Below, piece by piece: positions 17,184 through 27,800 of a stretch of DNA of 64,000 bases. The stretch is taken from assembly GCA_963709645.1 (NCBI GenBank), contig CAVPXP010000003.1, forward strand, positions 306,149 through 370,148. Direction: 5' to 3'. Within the stretch, counting starts at the first letter, position 1. Each line of letters opens with the position of its first letter. The DNA comes from DYRB01 sp963709645. GTDB lineage: Bacteria > Pseudomonadota > Gammaproteobacteria > Chromatiales > Chromatiaceae. The translations under genes were made by a program, and so were the position numbers. Under the pieces are notes generated by a model. That model was given only the letters and a program-made list of their open reading frames with translations, searched no databases and was not told where the DNA came from.

Positions 17184-18040
17184 ATGACTATGAAGCACAG
17201 CTTGATTGCCGCCACTCTATTTGGACTCTGGTACGGAGTCTCCGCTGTCGGGGCCCCGGCGGACGGGCAGGCCGACACGTCCGCCGCCGCCGGACCAGGG
17301 ACCGAAGCAAGCCAACCCGCCGGCGAGGCACAGGCCGGGGCCAAGCGCGCTGCAGACGGCGCCGCGGTCACGTCCGACGCCGACAAGGTCAACTACAGCC
17401 TGGGTTACGAGTTAGGCCAGGACCTCGCCCGAGACAGGCTCGACCTGATCCCCGAGGCCCTGATCAAAGGGGCCGAAGACGGCCACTCCGGCGCCCAGCC
17501 GCAAGTCAGGACCTCGGAGCGCAGGGAGGCCCTAGCCGAGATCAAGGCGAAGCGGGCGGAAGCGAACCTGGAGCAGTCCAAGGCCTTCCTCGCCGCCAAT
17601 GCGGAAAAGGACGGGGTCAAGACCCTTCCCAGCGGGCTGCAGTACAGGGAGCTGAGCGCCGGCGAGGGCAAGACCCCCAACCCCGCCAGCAAGGTCACCG
17701 TGAACTACCGGGGCACCCTCTTGGACGGGAGCGAGTTCGACAGCTCCTACGCGCGGGACAAGCCGGCGACCTTCGAGGTCAAGCGAGGTCATCAAGGGGT
17801 GGCGCGAGGCGCTCCAACTCATGAAGGAAGGCGCCAAATGGGAGCTCTACATCCCGCCCGGAACTGGCCTACGGCAAGGGCGGGCGCGACAAGCGCATCC
17901 CGCCCAACAGCGCACTGATCTTCGAGCTGGAGCTTCTGTCGGTGGAACAACTGCCAACGCGCCCTGCAGAGGGCATTGGGCCCAGGCCAGGTAAGCGCTC
18001 GTCGGCGGAGCCCCAGGTCCCGGCCGGCCAGGACGACTAG
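17184..18040 (+). pseudogene. FKBP-type peptidyl-prolyl isomerase (FklB/Mip type), two frameshifts
   Basis: Starts at ATG 17184 (or 17190) with a signal peptide (MKHSLIAATLFGLWYGVSAVGAP). An Ala-rich linker, the dimerisation region (VNYSLGYELGQDLAR) and the FKBP core (TLPSGLQYRELSAGEG, VTVNYRGTLLDGSEFDSSY) follow. Near 17785-17790 the frame breaks; VIKGWREALQLMKEGAKWEL continues in another frame. A second break near 17855 (CCCGGAACTG with one G too many) is followed by AYGKGGRDKRIPPNSALIFE and a stop at 18040. All conserved FKBP segments survive, so the two indels look recent or are sequence errors. Intact, it would be a periplasmic prolyl isomerase assisting folding of secreted proteins. Confidence 0.8.
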
Positions 18041-18059
18041 ACCTGAATCCATGGAGCCA

Positions 18060-18190
18060 GAAGACAATCCCTCCCCCGTGCAGGGGGGAGGCTTTGAGGG
18101 GGGGTCGAGGCTCACCCGCAACACCACAACCAGGCGGCCAACTCCCCACCCCCATCCCGACCTTCCCCCTCGCAGGGGGAAGGGGCTCCT
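18060..18190. repeat. isolated copy of the palindromic intergenic repeat
   Basis: CCCTCCCCCGTGCAGGGGGG, ACCCGCAACACCA and CCTTCCCCCTCGCAGGGGGAAGG occur in the same order as in the tandem array 18581-19566. This copy sits just upstream of the DUF559 gene. Confidence 0.75.
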
Positions 18191-18201
18191 GGAACCAGAA
18201 C

Positions 18202-18576
18202 ATGCAACGCCTTTTCCGGATCAAGCCAACGACAAAGGCGAACGCCCGTAGCCTCCGCCGGGAAATGACAGACGCTGAGCGCCTGCTGTGGCGGCACCTG
18301 AGACAGAGACAAATCGCTGGTCTGAAGTTTCGGCGTCAGCATCCAATGGGGCGCTTCATCGTCGATTTCGTCTGTCTCGAAACCCGCCTTGTGATCGAAA
18401 TCGACGGGGGACAGCATGCAGAGCGGCAAGTCCATGACGATGCAAGAACGGCTTGGCTGAATGGCCAGGGATACCGGGTTCTGCGGTTCTGGAACAACGA
18501 GATCCTCAACAACATCGACGCGGTCGGAGAGGCAATCTGGCGCGAGGTGGGAGGGGATGGAGGAAAACCGTCCTGA
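18202..18576 (+). CDS. DUF559 (Vsr-like restriction-endonuclease-fold) protein
   Basis: 124 aa from ATG 18202. Motifs fit DUF559: REMTDAERLLWRHLRQRQI, LKFRRQHPMGRFIVDFVCLE with the catalytic-type Asp, LVIEIDGGQH with Glu/Asp, and YRVLRFWNNEILNNIDAV. The fold belongs to the very-short-patch-repair/restriction-like nucleases; the biological role of DUF559 is not established. The gene is flanked on both sides by copies of one palindromic repeat, and the upstream copy runs nearly to the start codon. This placement suggests it travelled with, or inserted into, the repeat cluster. Confidence 0.8.
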   Translation: MQRLFRIKPTTKANARSLRREMTDAERLLWRHLRQRQIAGLKFRRQHPMGRFIVDFVCLETRLVIEIDGGQHAERQVHDDARTAWLNGQGYRVLRFWNNEILNNIDAVGEAIWREVGGDGGKPS

Positions 18577-18580
18577 CGCC

Positions 18581-19566
18581 TCCAGTCCCTCCCCCCGCGC
18601 AGGGGGAGGCTAGGAGAGGCTCACCCGCAACACCACAACCAGGCGGCCAGCTCCCCACCCCCATCCCGACCTTCCCCCTCAAGGGGGAAGGAGAGGATGT
18701 ACCGCCGGAGATCCAACCCAGTCCCTCCCCCCGTGCAGGGGGGAGGTTAGGAGGGGGGTCGAGGCCCACCCGCAACACCATCACCAGGCGGCCGGCTCCC
18801 CACCCCCATCCCGGCCTTCCCCCTCGTCGGGGGGAAGGAGAGGATTTGACGCCGGAGGTCCAACCCAGTCCCTCCCCCCGTGCAGGGGGGAGGTTAGGAG
18901 GGGGGTCGAGGCCCACCCGCAACACCATGACCAGACGGCTAGCGCCCCACCCCCATCCCGACCTTCCCCCTCAGGGGGAAGGAGAGGATGTAACGCCGGA
19001 GATCCAACCCAGTCCCTCCCCCCGTGCAGGGGGGAGGTTAGGAGGGGGGTCGAGGCCCACCCGCAACACCATGACCAGACGGCTAGCGCCCCACCCCCAT
19101 CCCGACCTTCCCCCTCACGGGGGAAGGAGAGGATGTAACGCCGGAGATCCAACCCAGTCCCTCCCCCCGTGCAGGGGGGAGGTTAGGAGGGGGGTCGAGG
19201 CCCACCCGCAACACCATGACCAGACGGACAGCTCCCCACCCCCATCCCGGCCTTCCCCCTCGTCGGGGGAAGGAGAGGATTTGACGCCGGAGGTCCAACC
19301 CAGTCCCTCCCCCCGTGCAGGGGGGAGGCTAGGAGGGGGGTCGAGGCCCACCCGCAACACCATCGACCGGGCGGCCAGCTCCCCACCCCCATCCCGGCCT
19401 TCCCCCTCGTCGGGGGGAAGGAGAGGATTTGACGCCGGAGGTTCAACCCAGTCCCTCCCCCCGTGCAGGGGGGAGGCTAGGAGGGGGGTAGAGGCCCCCC
19501 GACAGTCACCACGCCCGCCGGCTCCCACCCCCATCCCGACCTTCCCCCTCAAGGGGGAAGGGGAAA
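18581..19566. repeat. tandem array of about 6.5 copies of a 145-148 bp palindromic repeat
   Basis: The anchor CCCAGTCCCTCC recurs near 18717, 18863, 19008, 19153, 19299 and 19447, giving periods of 145-148 bp, with partial units at both ends. Each unit has two near-perfect hairpins (CCTCCCCCCGTGCAGGGGGGAGG-type and CCTTCCCCC-loop-GGGGGAAGG), a constant CCCACCCGCAACACCAT stretch and ATCCAACCCAGTCCC. Copies differ by a few bases. Translation in any frame is repeat peptide only, so no gene is called here. Confidence 0.9.
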
Positions 19567-19567
19567 G

Positions 19568-19599
19568 AAAAAAGGCGGGCCACCTCTCGGTGGCCCGCC
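19568..19599 (-). terminator. rho-independent terminator of the large haem-protein gene
   Basis: GGCGGGCCACC (19574-19584), loop TCTC, GGTGGCCCGCC (19589-19599). On the minus strand the 11-bp stem is followed by six U (AAAAAA at 19568-19573 on the plus strand). It lies about 40 bp after the stop at 19639. Confidence 0.88.
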
Positions 19600-19638
19600 T
19601 TGCTGTCGCACGCCTCTTCGTGCGGTTTCAGTTAGCGA

Positions 19639-22600
19639 CTACTCAGTCGTCTGCGTCCCGGGCAACGTGTACGCGTTGGTGTCGGAGACGTAGTCGTCGA
19701 TCCACCAGATCCGCCGCGCCATGGCGTCGGACTCGATGATCTCGCTTTCGTAGTCGTCGTCGTCCTCGAAGACCCACTGCGCCCAGACGCCGTACATCTT
19801 GGATCCGTCCGGGTTGCCGGCCAGGCTCGCCTCGCTGGAGTGGGTGTCGCCGCCGGTGTTCAGGTTGTCGAACTCGTTGCAGAAGCCCGAGCCGACGACC
19901 ACACCCAGCACATCCACGACCCATAGTCATGCGGGTTGCGGGTAGCACGCGGTCGGATCAGCGGAGTCCGGTATCCGTCTCCGTCCACACCACGTAGTCG
20001 TCGCCGAAGCTCTCGGCACGGCTGTAGAAGAGGTCCAGAGGCTCCGCCTCGCCGTCGGCCACCGTGTTGTTGTCGCCCGTCTCGAAGACGATGAAGTAGC
20101 GCGACGGATTGCGCACGTCGGAGTCGTAGTCCACTGATAGGTCGTCGCAGGTGAAGATGCCCTCGATGACCGATGCGTCAACGAACAGACCGTCCGTGCA
20201 GTCGTCCGTCATGGTCTCGCCTCTCGGAGAGCCGGTCGGCGCGTAGCGCGGATCCAGCGTGGTGATGCGCATGGACTTGTGCTGGGTCACGTTGCGGGCA
20301 TGCTCCGCAGCACCCGCCGCCGAACTCGTAGCACACCTTGGGCTCGTTCGGCTCGCCGGTACCGGTGTCGGTTCCCGCGGTAGATCTCGCAGGTGACGGT
20401 GCCGTCGCCGGTGTAGCGTCACGCCGTCACTGGCCGTCGAACGAGGTCGGGGTAGTGGTCCAGGTCTCACCGCCGTCGAAGGAGCGCCGGATGTACAGAT
20501 CGTACCGGTCGCTGCCCTTGGCGTTGAGGCGCCAGTTGGGCGACCAGGCGTACAGGAACATCACGAAGTCGCCGTCGATGAAGCCCCTGTGGCCCTTGGA
20601 GATATCCAGCGGGTTGTACCAGGACTGATCCGCGAGGTTGCCGACCTCGTCCCCAACGTCGCAGTCGACGAGGTTACTGCCGTCGGAGGCCACCACCGTA
20701 CCCTCGGACGGGCACTGATGCCAGGTGAGCACCCGAGTGGTGTTGCCTTCGCCCTGTACCACGCCCTGCAGGATCGGGTTGGTATCGCCGATGCCGAACT
20801 CCGAGTCGTTGTTGTCGAAGTCCACCGTCGGGCAATCGGGATCGTCGGCTACCCCCGTCCGCCGTCATCGACGCAGGTATCCGGCACCACGGACGAGAGG
20901 TTGGTCGGGGTATCACGGCAGACACCGCCCGGATAGTAGGGGTTGGTCCCAGCCTCGATCAGCCAGTCTTCGCACACCATGTTCTCGAAGGCATAGGGAT
21001 TGACCTCGATGCCGGGCAGTCCGTCGTCATCCGTGCAGCTGATCGGGATCTCGCCGACGCATTCCGCGAGGGGCGCGCCAGTGGTGTCCACCACGGCGAT
21101 CCAGGGTCCGAACTGGAGGCTGCCGTCAGCATCCGCCGCCTGAACGGCGCAGGGCGCGGGGAAACGAGAGTCCAAGAAGCTGAACCTGAAGGTCCCGTCG
21201 GCGAGGTCCGCCTTCGGATGCCCGATAGTCGACGCCAGTCACCGCATTGCGGATCTGGACCAGGGTGCCTTCCACTTCGGGTGTTGAAGGGTCGTCGACC
21301 AGACCGTCGGCGTTGATGCCTTCGATACGAACCACCAACTGGCCGTCCGACGCCCTGGGCTGGAGGACCGCGGATTGGATGAGCGGGATGCGGCCCTCAC
21401 ACTCCTGCAGAGGCGCGCCATTGGCGTCCACCACGACGGTCCAGGGGCCGTACTCGGGGCTGCCGTCAGCGTCGGCCGCCTGGACGACGCAGGGCGCGGG
21501 GTAACGAGAGTCCAGGAAGCTGAACACGAAGGTCCCGTCATCAGCGTCCGCCCTCGCGCGCCCGTACAGAACGCCAGTCACCGCATTGCGGATCTGCACC
21601 AGGGTGTCCAGATCGCCGTCGGCGTCCGTGCCGTCGATCCGAACCACCAGCTGGCCGTCCGACGCCCTTGTCTGGAGAACCGCGGACTCGATGATCGGGA
21701 TGTCCGCATCGACATCGATATCGACGTTGTCGTCAACGGTGCACGCCTCGGCGTATTCCGAGTAGACGTCCGGCAGCACCATACGGCGCAGGAAGGTGTC
21801 GGCCGGTCCGCCCTGGCGCATGGTCCCCTGCTTCCAGGAGGGCATGGCCGTCAGGCCGCCGGCGCTGTCCACGGCCTTGGCGATCCCCTGCGCCAGCAGG
21901 CTGGTACGGCGCGCGATCTCGGTGCTGACGATCTCGAAGTCGTAGTCGCCGTAGAGGCTTTCGCCGTCGCACCCATCTCACGCGGTGTCCATCAAGCCGT
22001 AGAACTCGCCGGTCTCCCAGTAGACCTCGGGCTGGTTCAGCAGGTTGCCCTGGCTACACCAGGTTCTAGACCAGGCTGTTCGGCTCGCCGATGCCCGCGG
22101 AGGTGTCCGGGGTGCCCATGTCGAAGCTGAAGTACCAGGCGTTCTTGCCGATCTCCTCGGTGCAGGTCAGGTCGCAGAGCTCTTCCTCGCAGGGATCCGC
22201 ATAGCCGTCGAAGCCGCCGCCGTCGAGGCCATCGGCTCGAAGAAGTACTTGCCCAGGCCCTTCGACTCCTCGGCCGCCACGATCACCCAGGCGCTCTTGT
22301 CGGTGGCGCTGGCGTCGTATCCCTGCAGCGAGGTGCGCGGCCGGGTCGAGGCGGTGTTGGCCCGGTTGGGCAGGTCGGCGCGCGCCGTCGCCATCGGTGT
22401 CGGCGACGCAGATCGGCGTCTCGGTCGTCGCCCGTCGGACCCGGTGAGGACGGTGATGGTGTCGGCGCACTGGTCCTTCAGGCCGTAGTCCGCTGCGAGC
22501 GTCAAGTCGCAGTAGAGGTCATCGGTGATGAGGCCGGTCTCGCTCGTCCGGGGCGTTGCACTTGGCGTTGTTGGTCAGACGCATGGGCACCGCCATGGGC

Positions 22601-24302
22601 ACGAAGACCTGGGGCCTGCCGCTCAGGGTCAGGTCGTGGTCCAGGATGTCGATCGGCACCGTGGTGTTGTCGACGGTCTCGACGATGTCGAAGTACTCTT
22701 CGTTGATGAAGGAGTACCAGACGTCGGTCTGGGGATGGGCGACGGCGCCGCTCCAGCCCTCGCCGGGGCCTTCGCCCTGGCCGGGACGCAGCCCGTCGGG
22801 GTCTTCCTGCCAGGTGATGACGAAGCCCGCGCCCTTCACGGCCCCGACCTCGATGCGGTTGGGATCGCGCCGCCCGGAGGTCAGGCGCTCGGCCTTGGTC
22901 CAGACCATGTGGGAGGACTCCATCTACGTCTGCCGTTCTCGGATCGTCGCCCGGCAGCAGGACGCCGCGGGCCGTCCAGACGCAGCCGAAGGGCACCACG
23001 CCGGCCTGGGGATAGCCCTCGTCGGCGAAGTTGATGGAGCCCTGGCTACCGGCCACGCCGAAGGCGTCGACCAGGTAGAGGTCGTCTTCCATGATTGAAG
23101 TCCGGCAAGGCCGGGCACGCCCAGGTCTTCGTCACCAGTCTGGATGAAGCCGACGATGGCGTCTCAAACGCGCCTGCTGTCTGGGTCTGCCAGTCCGGTG
23201 TCGGTCGTCATCGAGTAGGCCGGCTGCCCCTGACTCGCAGAAGCGGCTGGGCCAGGCCACCAGCGTCTTGTTGCCGGCGGTGGCGTGGAAGACGTTGTAG
23301 ACGCCGCCGGGGTATTCGGTGAGATCGAGGGGTGAGCCTTCGCAATTCTCGATGGGCACGCCGGTCGCTTCGTCCATCACGGAGACGGCGGGGCCTATCT
23401 GGACGATGCCGTTCACGTCGGTGTACTCGGCGAGCAACGACGCAGGGCGGCAGGGCACCGCCGATGAATTCCTCTTCGTAGCTCGAAGTAGCCGAAGTCT
23501 TGTGGCCCTGTCGGTGCCGACCGTCTCGCCGCTGATGGCGTTGATGACGGTGACGGTCACCCGGGAGCCGGCGTTCTCGCCCTCGATGTCGAGGGTGTCG
23601 CCGTCTCTGAACTCGGCCTGGTAGACGATCGGCCCAAGATCCTCCGGCCAGTCTTCCACCCAGATATTGTCATGGCAGCTGTAGCAGGATGGGGTCTGCG
23701 CGGTCCCCTGCAGCGCCACGCCGTGGCACTCGGTGCAATGACTGTCGTAGGGGGTGTCGTAACCCTTGGCGTGCAGGGCACCGTCCTCACCACCCAGGAG
23801 GATGTTATGGTCCTTGGGCAGCGGATCATCCTTGCTCGGATTGTGGTCCGTATCGAGGTTGAAGGAGCTCAGATCGGCGGACTCGGACAGGTTGACCTGC
23901 TTGAAGGTCACGCCGTCGTCCAGGCTCACCGCCGCGTAGGCGTCCATGAAGCTGTGGCCGAACGCGGTGGCTTCGCAGCTCGAACAAGGGTCCGTAGATG
24001 AAGGCGTTGACCAGCGGCTTGGCCACCTCAAGCTCTTCGACCAACACGTCGTCGATGTTGTTGTAGACGATGGGCGTCAGCAGACCGCTGGCGGCCTGGG
24101 ACGGCACGTAGAACTTCATCATGTCCGTGAAGGCGTGCTCGGCCTCCGGGACATGGCTGTTCGACGATGTCCTGGCTGAATGTCGGCAGCTTGATGGTCC
24201 TCGACATGCTCTTGTTGTTGATCGCACCGTCGTCGGCGACCGCGAGGCCCCCGGCGCCGGACAAGAGCGCCGCCATACAGAACGGCAGCAATTTCGATCT
24301 CA
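19639..24302 (-). pseudogene. very large secreted dihaem c-type protein with repeated Ig-like domains, many frameshifts
   Basis: About 1550 codons between ATG 24302 (signal peptide MRSKLLPFCMAALLSGAGGLAVA) and a stop at 19639, broken by more than ten single-base shifts. Segments in order: TIKLPTFSQDIVEQ; FTDMMKFYVPSQAASGLLTP; FGHSFMDAYAAVSLDDGVTF; two haem motifs CTECH (about 23725-23740) and CYSCH (about 23670-23685); PGGVYNVFHATAGNKTLVAW; HMVWTKAERLTSGRRDPNR; three related domains ending GPxxxVxDxxGxPxxxCxG; RRSFDGGETWTTT, an Asp-box-like motif. It recalls the family labelled choice-of-anchor O, from memory only. Protein sense is kept across the shifts, which points to indel errors or very recent decay. 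Probably periplasmic or cell-surface. Confidence 0.65.
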
Positions 24303-24821
24303 TGACTCCCTCCAACGATTGTTGAAATGGATTTGGCTCAACGAGCCCTTGCATCGCGCTAGGGCAACCCGGAACGAACCTTTGCGCCAGCAACGTTTCA
24401 CCGCGCCATGCGTTTTGGCCCAAAGAGAGGTTAGGTCCACAAGGGACCTGCCGGTATCGGAGAGAGACTGAAGGTGCTGTGGTCGTTTGTCCTACAAGGA
24501 CGGCGCCCGGCCCGAGGGGGGCACACCCAGGGCGGCCTATGAGTTGGCCGGTCGGGCCGGGAAGGCGCGTGCAACTACGGCAGCGCACAGTAGAATGAGG
24601 CCTCCGGCGGCCCGCTTTCGGCCGTGGATTCCAGCTGGGGCGACCGCGGGGGCTGGACGCCTGGCGCCCCTTGTAGGATGAACTCCTAGACACGGAATCA
24701 GACAAAGCGCCATTGTCGGCGCGGGGGACCCTGGGCTATTGATAGGGAGGGCCCGGCGGGATCACGGCAACACGGATCGAACCGCAGTCTCTCGCTCCGC
24801 TCGGCCACGGTCGCAGACCTT
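24303..24821. promoter_or_regulatory. 519-bp divergent control region, haem-protein gene / sensor kinase
   Basis: No gene is seen. It contains GTTTGTCCTACAA at 24485-24497, whose reverse complement occurs at 33014-33026 upstream of the octahaem cytochrome. Promoters for both genes should be here. There is no recognised -35/-10 pair strong enough to place. Confidence 0.35.
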
Positions 24822-27800
24822 ATGCATACTCACTTGTTGGCGAATCCGGTCACCTGGAACGTCCTTTCCAAGACGGGCCTCGACTGCTATGAGGCCTTGG
24901 TGGAGCACTGGGCCAATACGCTCGGTGTGGCCATCGCCTTCGTGATCGAGTCCCTGGATGCGCAGGGCAACCGGGTTTGCCCGGTGGCCTGCTGGGGGGG
25001 CGTGGCGTCGTTCTACGGCGGTCAGTGCTTCGACACGCAGGGGACACCCTGCGAACGCCTGCAACGGGGGGCGTCGAGCCTGTATGCAGACCGGCTGGCG
25101 GAGCGCTTTCCGGATGACCCCTGGATCGCGCAGTCCGGGATGCAGAGCTACGTCGGGCTCCCCTTGCTGGACCCCGCGGGCCGCGTGCTCGGTCAGATCG
25201 GGGTGCTCGACGACAAGCCGCTGACGGACCCGCATAAGGTCGCCTCCCTGCTCGAAGCCTTCGTGCCGCGCTGCACCGCCGAGATGCTGCGGGCCCGCCG
25301 CGACTTGGCGCACCAGCGGCTGCTCAACGGCGCCCCCTGGGCACTCTATCGGGCGGCGCCGCCCCAGTTCGCGGCGGACATCGTGACGCCGGAGGGCGAG
25401 GGGTTTCTGGGATTCTCACCTGCAGAGATCGGCAGTTACGCGGATCTGCGCTGCCGCCAGCTCTTCGAAGACGACCGCGAGCGGGCGCTGGCGACCTTCG
25501 CGGAGGCCATGGAGACCGGGCGGAGCTTCCGCATCCACTACCGGCTCTGGGACAAGGACCGCAAGGCGGTGCACCAGTTTCAGGACTCCGGGCAAGTGGA
25601 GCGCGACCGCCATGGGCGCCCGACCCACCTTTCCGGGGTCCTGCTGGACGTGACGACGCGGCGCGCCGGGGGTGCCGAGCGGCGCCAGAACGAGCGGGCC
25701 ATCCTGTCGCGGATCGATGACCTGCCTGGGCTGGTGTTTCGTTGCGCCGCCGATGCCGTCTGGCGAATGGAGTACGTCGGCGGGGCCTCCCGCGCGCTGA
25801 CGGGCTACGGCCCGGACGAGCTCGTGTACGGCCCCAAGTCGATCTTCCGCCTGCTGGTTCACCCGGCGTTCCGCCAGCGGGTCCAGGAGGTCCGCAGGCG
25901 CGCGGCGGAGACCGGCGGCGGCTACCGGGTCGACTACCGTCTGTTCGACCTGAACCAGGTGGAGCACCACGTCACAGAGACCGGCCAAGGGGTGCAGGAT
26001 GCCCAGGGGCGCCCGACAGCGGTGGACGGCTTCATCCTGGACCAGACCGAGCAGGACGCGGCTCTCCAGGCCCTCTCTGAGAGCGAGGAGCGGTTCCGCA
26101 AGATGGCGGCGACCGCGCAGGACGCCATCCTCATGCTGGACGACCTCGGGTGCATCGAGTTCTGGAACGAGGCGGCCACGCGGATTCTCGGCTACACGGA
26201 GAAGGAGGCCATAGGCCAGGATGTCCACCTGCTGCTGGGCCCTCCGGGTTACCGCACCAAGGCTGCAGCGGGCATGTCCGCCTTCGCGAACACCGGTGCC
26301 GGGGAGGTGGTCAACCGGACCACCCATCTGACGGCGCTGCACAAGGACGGCACCGAGATCCCGGTCGACCTGTCCGTGTCCAGCCTGCAGGTCGGAGGCC
26401 GGTGGCACGCGCTCGGCATGATGCGAGACGTCACCGAACGGGAGCAGGCGCTGGCCGCATTGCGCGAGTCGGAGGCGCGATTCCGGACCCTGTTCGAGGA
26501 GGCCGCGGACGGCTTGCTCATCGCCGACCCGGCCACCGGGCGTTTCATCGCCGGCAACCAGCGTATGGCCGATCAGTTGCGCTGCCGTCGGGAGGAACTG
26601 ACCGAGCTCGCCGTCGCGGACATCCACCCGGATGAAGACTTGGCCTGGGTCCAAGCGGAATTCCAGCGGCTGGCAGCCCTCGATCACGGTGCGGCGTCGC
26701 AGGACATCCCCGTCAAGCGCCGTGACGGGACCCTTTATGTGGCGAACATCAGCAGCTACAAGACCCAGTTCGAGGGGCGCACCTATCTGGCGGGGGCCTT
26801 CCGCGACGTGACCGATCGCATCGAGGCGGAGCGCCGCCTGCAGGTCGAGCGCTCCCGCCTACAGAGTTACCTGGACAATGCGCCTGTGGTGACCCTGGTG
26901 TTCGACCCGACCGGCCGGGTCCAGATGATCAACCGGCGCGGCTGCGAACTGTTCGGTTACACCGCCGACGAGCTCGTCGGCCGCCACTGGTTCGACGAGA
27001 TCGTTGTGGAGGCGGATCAGGTCTCGGCCAAGCGCGGATTTACCCGCTGCCTCGGCCACCGTCCGGGCACCTGCGGCACCTGCGAGTACGCGGTGACCAC
27101 CCGTTCGGGCGAGGTCAGGCAGCTAACTTGGTTGAGCAGTGTCCTGCAGGACGACACGGGTGCAACCAGCGGCCTGATGGTCTCAGGTGAGGACGTTACG
27201 GAGCGGCGCAGCATGGAGCAGGCACTCAAGGGGGCGCGAGAGCGCCTGGAGATGGTCATCGACACGGTGCCAGCCGTGCTCTACACCTGCGCGGCGTGGG
27301 AAGGCCTGCCGATGACCTTCATCGGCGATTACCTGAGGGAGCACTTCGGAATCGAGCCCGACGCGGCGCTCGGGCGCTCGGGCGATTGGCGCGACTACGC
27401 CCATCCAGACGACTTGCCCCGGTTGTCCGGTGCCTGCGCCGATCTCTGGCGGGACGGCTACCTGGCGAACGAGTTTCGTCTCCGGTCCGGCGACGGGACT
27501 TATCGATGGGTCCAGAATGAGCTGCGCATCGTCAGGGACGACCTGGGGGAACCCCACGAGGTCGTCGGATACCTGCTGGACATCGGTCTGCGAAAGGCGG
27601 CCGAGCAAACCTTGACGGAGCGTGAGGCGGGGCTCGCCCGCGCCCAGTCCATCGCCAATCTGGGAAGTTGGGAGACCAACTTTCAGACCGGTGCCGAGAC
27701 CTGGTCGGACGAGGTCTACCGGATCTTCGGCTTCGCCCCGAGGACCTTCGTGCCAACCGGCGAAGAGTTCCTTGGACGCGTGCATCCGGACGATGCCGGG

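Noticed and set aside
18581..19566. CRISPR array
   Set aside because: Units are contiguous with 145-148 bp period and no unique spacers, and no cas gene is nearby.
18580..19739. Open frame of 428 codons through the tandem array
   Set aside because: It translates only the repeat unit over and over, with no start signal and no protein-like composition.
22525..23098. Plus-strand frames opposite the giant haem protein
   Set aside because: Antisense to recognisable protein segments; only open because of GC-rich codon use.
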